From the NCBI RefSeq assembly GCF_037975245.1, contig NC_092573.1:12980001-13044000 (forward strand): a DNA stretch of 64,000 nucleotides, written 5' to 3'. How positions within the stretch are numbered: position 1 is the first letter of the stretch; each line of letters starts with the position of its first letter. The position numbers and the translations under genes are program-made. The stretch comes from Apostichopus japonicus (lineage: Eukaryota > Echinodermata > Holothuroidea > Aspidochirotida > Stichopodidae). This document shows, in pieces, positions 60,557-64,000 of the stretch. A model generated the notes under the pieces. The model was not told the DNA's origin. It saw only the letters and a list, made by a program, of their open reading frames with translations, and did not search any database.

Positions 60557-63500
60557 AAAGCAGATAATGCGGATACAGCAGACATAGCCGAGAATAAAAT
60601 CTAGTAGCGTGGAGGATTCAATTATGACATACTAGGACTTTCTACTGGTAAACTTTACTCATTGTCGAATAAATCTATATCTAATTTCTAGCTTTTGCTC
60701 TGTGTTTAACGTATTATGACCAAAACAAATATGAAGTTCACGACAATTCCATCGGACTTGTATATTCGTTTAAAAATAGCTCCGTTTCGAATCTAACGCT
60801 CCATTGCTATGGTAACATGGTGAATAATAGCCCTGCCGCTAATGGATATGTAGAAGATGACCATCGGTGGCGCTCTCAACTTCTCGTGCCACGTCTGGCA
60901 CCTATACAAGAAGTAACCGACATATTACTGGCGCAATCCCGACCGAACATATTTTAACTCTCCTCAGACAGACTTTTCTACACTGATCCCAGAAAGCATT
61001 AAGTGCCGTCAAAATGCCTCAGTTGCCAATAGGTACATGTCCATGACGTAACACTGTTCTCGTTGTGCAGAAAACTGAAGTCAAAAGTAAGGCATATACT
61101 GATAGGCCTAGACTAGGTATACGTTGCAGACTATACATATGCTAACTTCACAGACAGACATACATGCATTCAGACAACTTCGGGTAATGTAAAATATCAC
61201 TAACCGTAATCACGTTATGTTTACTCTGTCTTCAAATGTCGTCCTTTTCTTCTCTGCAACCCCGGGCCGTCATTGGAGTCGTTCGAACAACTATATTAAG
61301 GCGAAGAACGACGTCAAGATATATCCAACGTCTAGACTACACTGCTTGCAATGGAGAGAGAACTGCCCAGTACAGTACAGTACGTGTTGATATGAACGCC
61401 TACAAAATGACAACAAATATTTTCCATTGAAAATCCACTGTGTATGACGGTATAGTAAACACTCGTATATAGATCAACGCACACGCGCGCACGGAGGTAT
61501 TATGTACGTACAGCATGCAATGCAGACAAATATTTCGGAGCGCGCGCTTCTGATTTTGTGCTGATATTCTTGTGAGCGCTCTTGTATCACTGTTTGCATG
61601 CGCGCACGGACAAGATAGACGTCAGACTATCACGCTGTAGCTACTAAACCTTTACTTACATGTGTACAGCAGTAGACTACTGTGATGGTTGCATGCGGCA
61701 GTTTAATTTTGTGTGCACAATATGTCAGCATTGTACGGTGGCTTAATAAGGACATAGGAAAGAAAAACAGTGTCCCCAAATCTCACAATGTTGTCTTTTT
61801 ATCTCAAACGTTGCCTCTTTTTTTCCCTTCAAAATTTAGATCCAAAAACAAAAGTCCAAAAGTAGAGACAAAAAGTCCAAATTTTCAGATTTGAGCAGAC
61901 TTGTTTCCTTTCCTATGTCCCTATTAAGCCACCGTAGTATTGTGACTATTCTATGATCAGAAAAACTGTACAAATCTAACGGAATTGCTAATGTTATAAT
62001 GTTAAGAGACTGGCCTTTATCATCCCTGTAAAGTCAGAACGCGACGGTGTTTATTTCAGTCACGGTTGGCAGCCCTCTTAGGGTTTTAATCAGGAGCTTT
62101 CTATTTTATAGCTGTTGTAGGTGTCGTACCAGAAGTAATCCTTCCATTATCTTACACAGTACTAAGTCCGTCACGTTTAGGGTCCGCTAAAGTATAGCTA
62201 GAAGTTGTCAACTGACAAATCATACCCCCACGTTGATATCTGAGGGCTTGGCCTGCCAGGGTGCATGCACATTTCTATATCATGACGCAGTTTAGACTTT
62301 GAGCTAGAAGAGGAGCAAGTTGAGCACACTGAACCGTCCGCTCGCACGGAGAAACATATCCAGATTAAAACACAGAATTTCTTAACTGTTCTGTGTCACC
62401 TCCTTGAATCCTCCTTATTTGCACATCACCTCTACTTTGAATTATGCGCTTCCACATCAAGACATTCAAAACGATCGTGGTGACTGGAAATATGCCATAA
62501 CAAGCATTGCGTTAGGTCATGTTACGTCTCGTGTGTGTCTGTGTGCTTTACTTATCTTTTCGTGTTTTTTTTTTTCGTTTTTTTTTTCGTTTTTTTTTTT
62601 TTCGTTTTTTTTTTTCACGGTTAAACTTTTGTGCGAATGTACAATACTCCAATTGGGGCATGGTATGCATTCATATCACATTGTTTTGGAACAATCTGGA
62701 ACTCTAAGTATTATTTCGACCCAAGAATCACCAGGCTGGCGTGGTGGCCTGAACGGTTGGAAGACAGCACTGCGCGTCGGTGTTTGTTGTCAGGCTGTGT
62801 GAATCGCGCCGATCGGATGACAGACACTGCTTTGTTTATAATGGCATCGCCAAGGTGGAATTTTTACACGGGCCTAGGATCCCAATTCCGTATCCTCCCT
62901 TAGTTCGCAAAAGGATCCGGGAGATTACGTTTAGAGTCCGGCCTTCGGGCCAGAAGTGGGCTAGCTGACTTGCAATGGAGGGCTCACGTCGATTCGGACT
63001 GGGTTGATGTTCAACGTTCAGTGAAACCATGGCCTCGATGAGGCGTAATCTCTTGTTAATTTTAGCTTTCTGTCTTCAATTTTATAATATAATTATATAA
63101 ATTAATTATTGCCTTTTTTATTCGTCTTTTTCTCGCTTAGTTATCGCATTTTATTCAAGGTTAAATATATGCTCATGTCTGCCTAGGTTCGACTCCCCGC
63201 CGAAGCAATATTTTATTTTATTTTTTTATTATTATTATTAATATTTGGGGTGTTGTTAATATCTGCATGTCTATGCATGGTGTTTTAAGTTTGTTTCGCT
63301 TTGTTTGTCTGTTTTTTTGTTTGTTTTTTTAGGGGGAGGGGGGTGTTTGTCTCTATTTTGGTATTTTGTTTCGCGTAAACAAAGTAGGTCATTGCAATAA
63401 TTTTTGCACAACTTGTCAATAGAAACCGATTCGGAACTTAAGACCTGAGTGGTAAATTTGATTTCTGTCTCGCTCGTCGCCTTTCACTGGAAATTTGAAT

Positions 63501-63832
63501 GAAAGTATTCATAAGGACGAAAACTGTACCTGCAAAAAGAAATGCTTCTTTTGTACAGTGTAAGGCCACCGCGACATCTTTTCTGACAAGCTTGATGATA
63601 TTTGTTCTTCGGGAATGTTGTGTCATTACTTAGCCTTTATATTATAAACAGTTAAGTGTGGAAACAGCTATGCTCCTGTTAGAACAACTTAACATTTCTT
63701 AAATGCTGATTTACTGAGGCAGGCGTTTGAAAGACAGTGTGATACAAACAGGTACGGTAACGTCATAAACAATGCCACGAGCTCTCCGTGCATTAAAAAC
63801 GATCGAAATGTGCGGTATTCATGACGGTACAC
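60557..63832 (+). repeat. Array unit 17
   Basis: 3276 bp, T tract class A. Private C to G at 62914 creates GGATCC in the linker just before the structured stretch. Confidence 0.97.
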
Positions 63833-64000
63833 AAAGCAGATAATGCGGATACAGCAGACATAGCCGAGAATAAAATCTAGTAGCGTGGAGGATTCAATTA
63901 TGACATACTAGGACTTTCTACTGGTAAACTTTACTCATTGTCGAATAAATCTATATCTAATTTCTAGCTTTTGCTCTGTGTTTAACGTATTATGACCAAA
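63833..64000 (+). repeat. Array unit 18, cut by the window edge
   Basis: The first 168 bases of a further unit, matching the start of the others, so the array continues past the window. Confidence 0.97.

Larger units (their letters stand above)
1..64000. repeat. Macrosatellite array of ~3.28-kb tandem units
   Basis: The same block recurs head to tail across the whole window, interrupted once by a transposon (15314-23493). Unit lengths, measured from one AAAGCAGATAATGCGG to the next, are 3275, 3276, 3276, 3277, 3265 (insertion and one duplication copy removed), 3276, 3277, 3277, 3276, 3276, 3277, 3275, 3260, 3265, 3265, 3275 and 3276. Nearly all length change lies in one T-rich tract. The array reaches both window edges, so its true size is unknown. 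No open frame in the unit resembles a known protein. I see no rRNA, 5S, snRNA or histone gene in it, so this is not one of the standard tandem gene families. The near-identity implies recent amplification or strong homogenisation. Confidence 0.98.

Noticed and set aside
1-64000. CRISPR array or prokaryotic repeats
   Set aside because: Units are 3.3 kb without short spaced repeats, and the gene present has introns.

Overview
The window looks like non-genic DNA from an animal (metazoan) nuclear genome. Two things point there: the one real gene has GT-AG introns, and it encodes a THAP zinc finger, a domain known only from animals. I cannot name the species. The dispersed-repeat debris would fit a marine invertebrate, but that is a guess.

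Layout. Almost everything is a head-to-tail tandem array of one non-coding unit of about 3,276 bp (a macrosatellite). It runs in from the left edge and out of the right edge. There are 17 units, one of them split by an insertion, plus the first 168 bases of an eighteenth. Units begin at 1, 3276, 6552, 9828, 13105, 24558, 27834, 31111, 34388, 37664, 40940, 44217, 47492, 50752, 54017, 57282, 60557 and 63833. By eye they are nearly identical. I found only eight point differences or tiny indels, each private to one unit, plus length changes in a single T-rich tract that set the unit lengths (3,260 to 3,277 bp). I see no credible protein gene in the unit. It does hold a CpG-rich patch, a 199-bp MITE-like element with 27-bp inverted ends and a TA duplication, the variable T tract, a GC-rich stretch of about 270 bp dense in mutually complementary segments (a possible structured RNA, followed by a T4 stop-like run), and a decayed tRNA-like sequence with a perfect B box.

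Unit 5 carries the main surprise: a complete 8,180-bp P-superfamily (THAP9-like) DNA transposon at 15314-23493. It has perfect 32-bp terminal inverted repeats and a perfect 8-bp target-site duplication. Its transposase gene can be read as three exons (16068-16144, 16550-16745, 17996-20399), giving about 891 residues: a full THAP domain, a basic linker, a coiled coil, an RNase H-like core with D, D and E all present, and a C-terminal CxxC. The only defect I see is a one-base frameshift in a TTTTCAAAA stretch near 19078-19086, either a real disabling mutation or a sequencing error. The 3 kb behind the gene is a patchwork of repeat debris, including a reverse-strand fragment of a LINE-type endonuclease.

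How the parts relate. The transposon joins, the exact duplication and its presence in one unit only indicate a recent insertion into an already built or actively homogenising array. It landed at the upstream edge of the structured GC-rich stretch, where one might expect a promoter if that stretch is transcribed.
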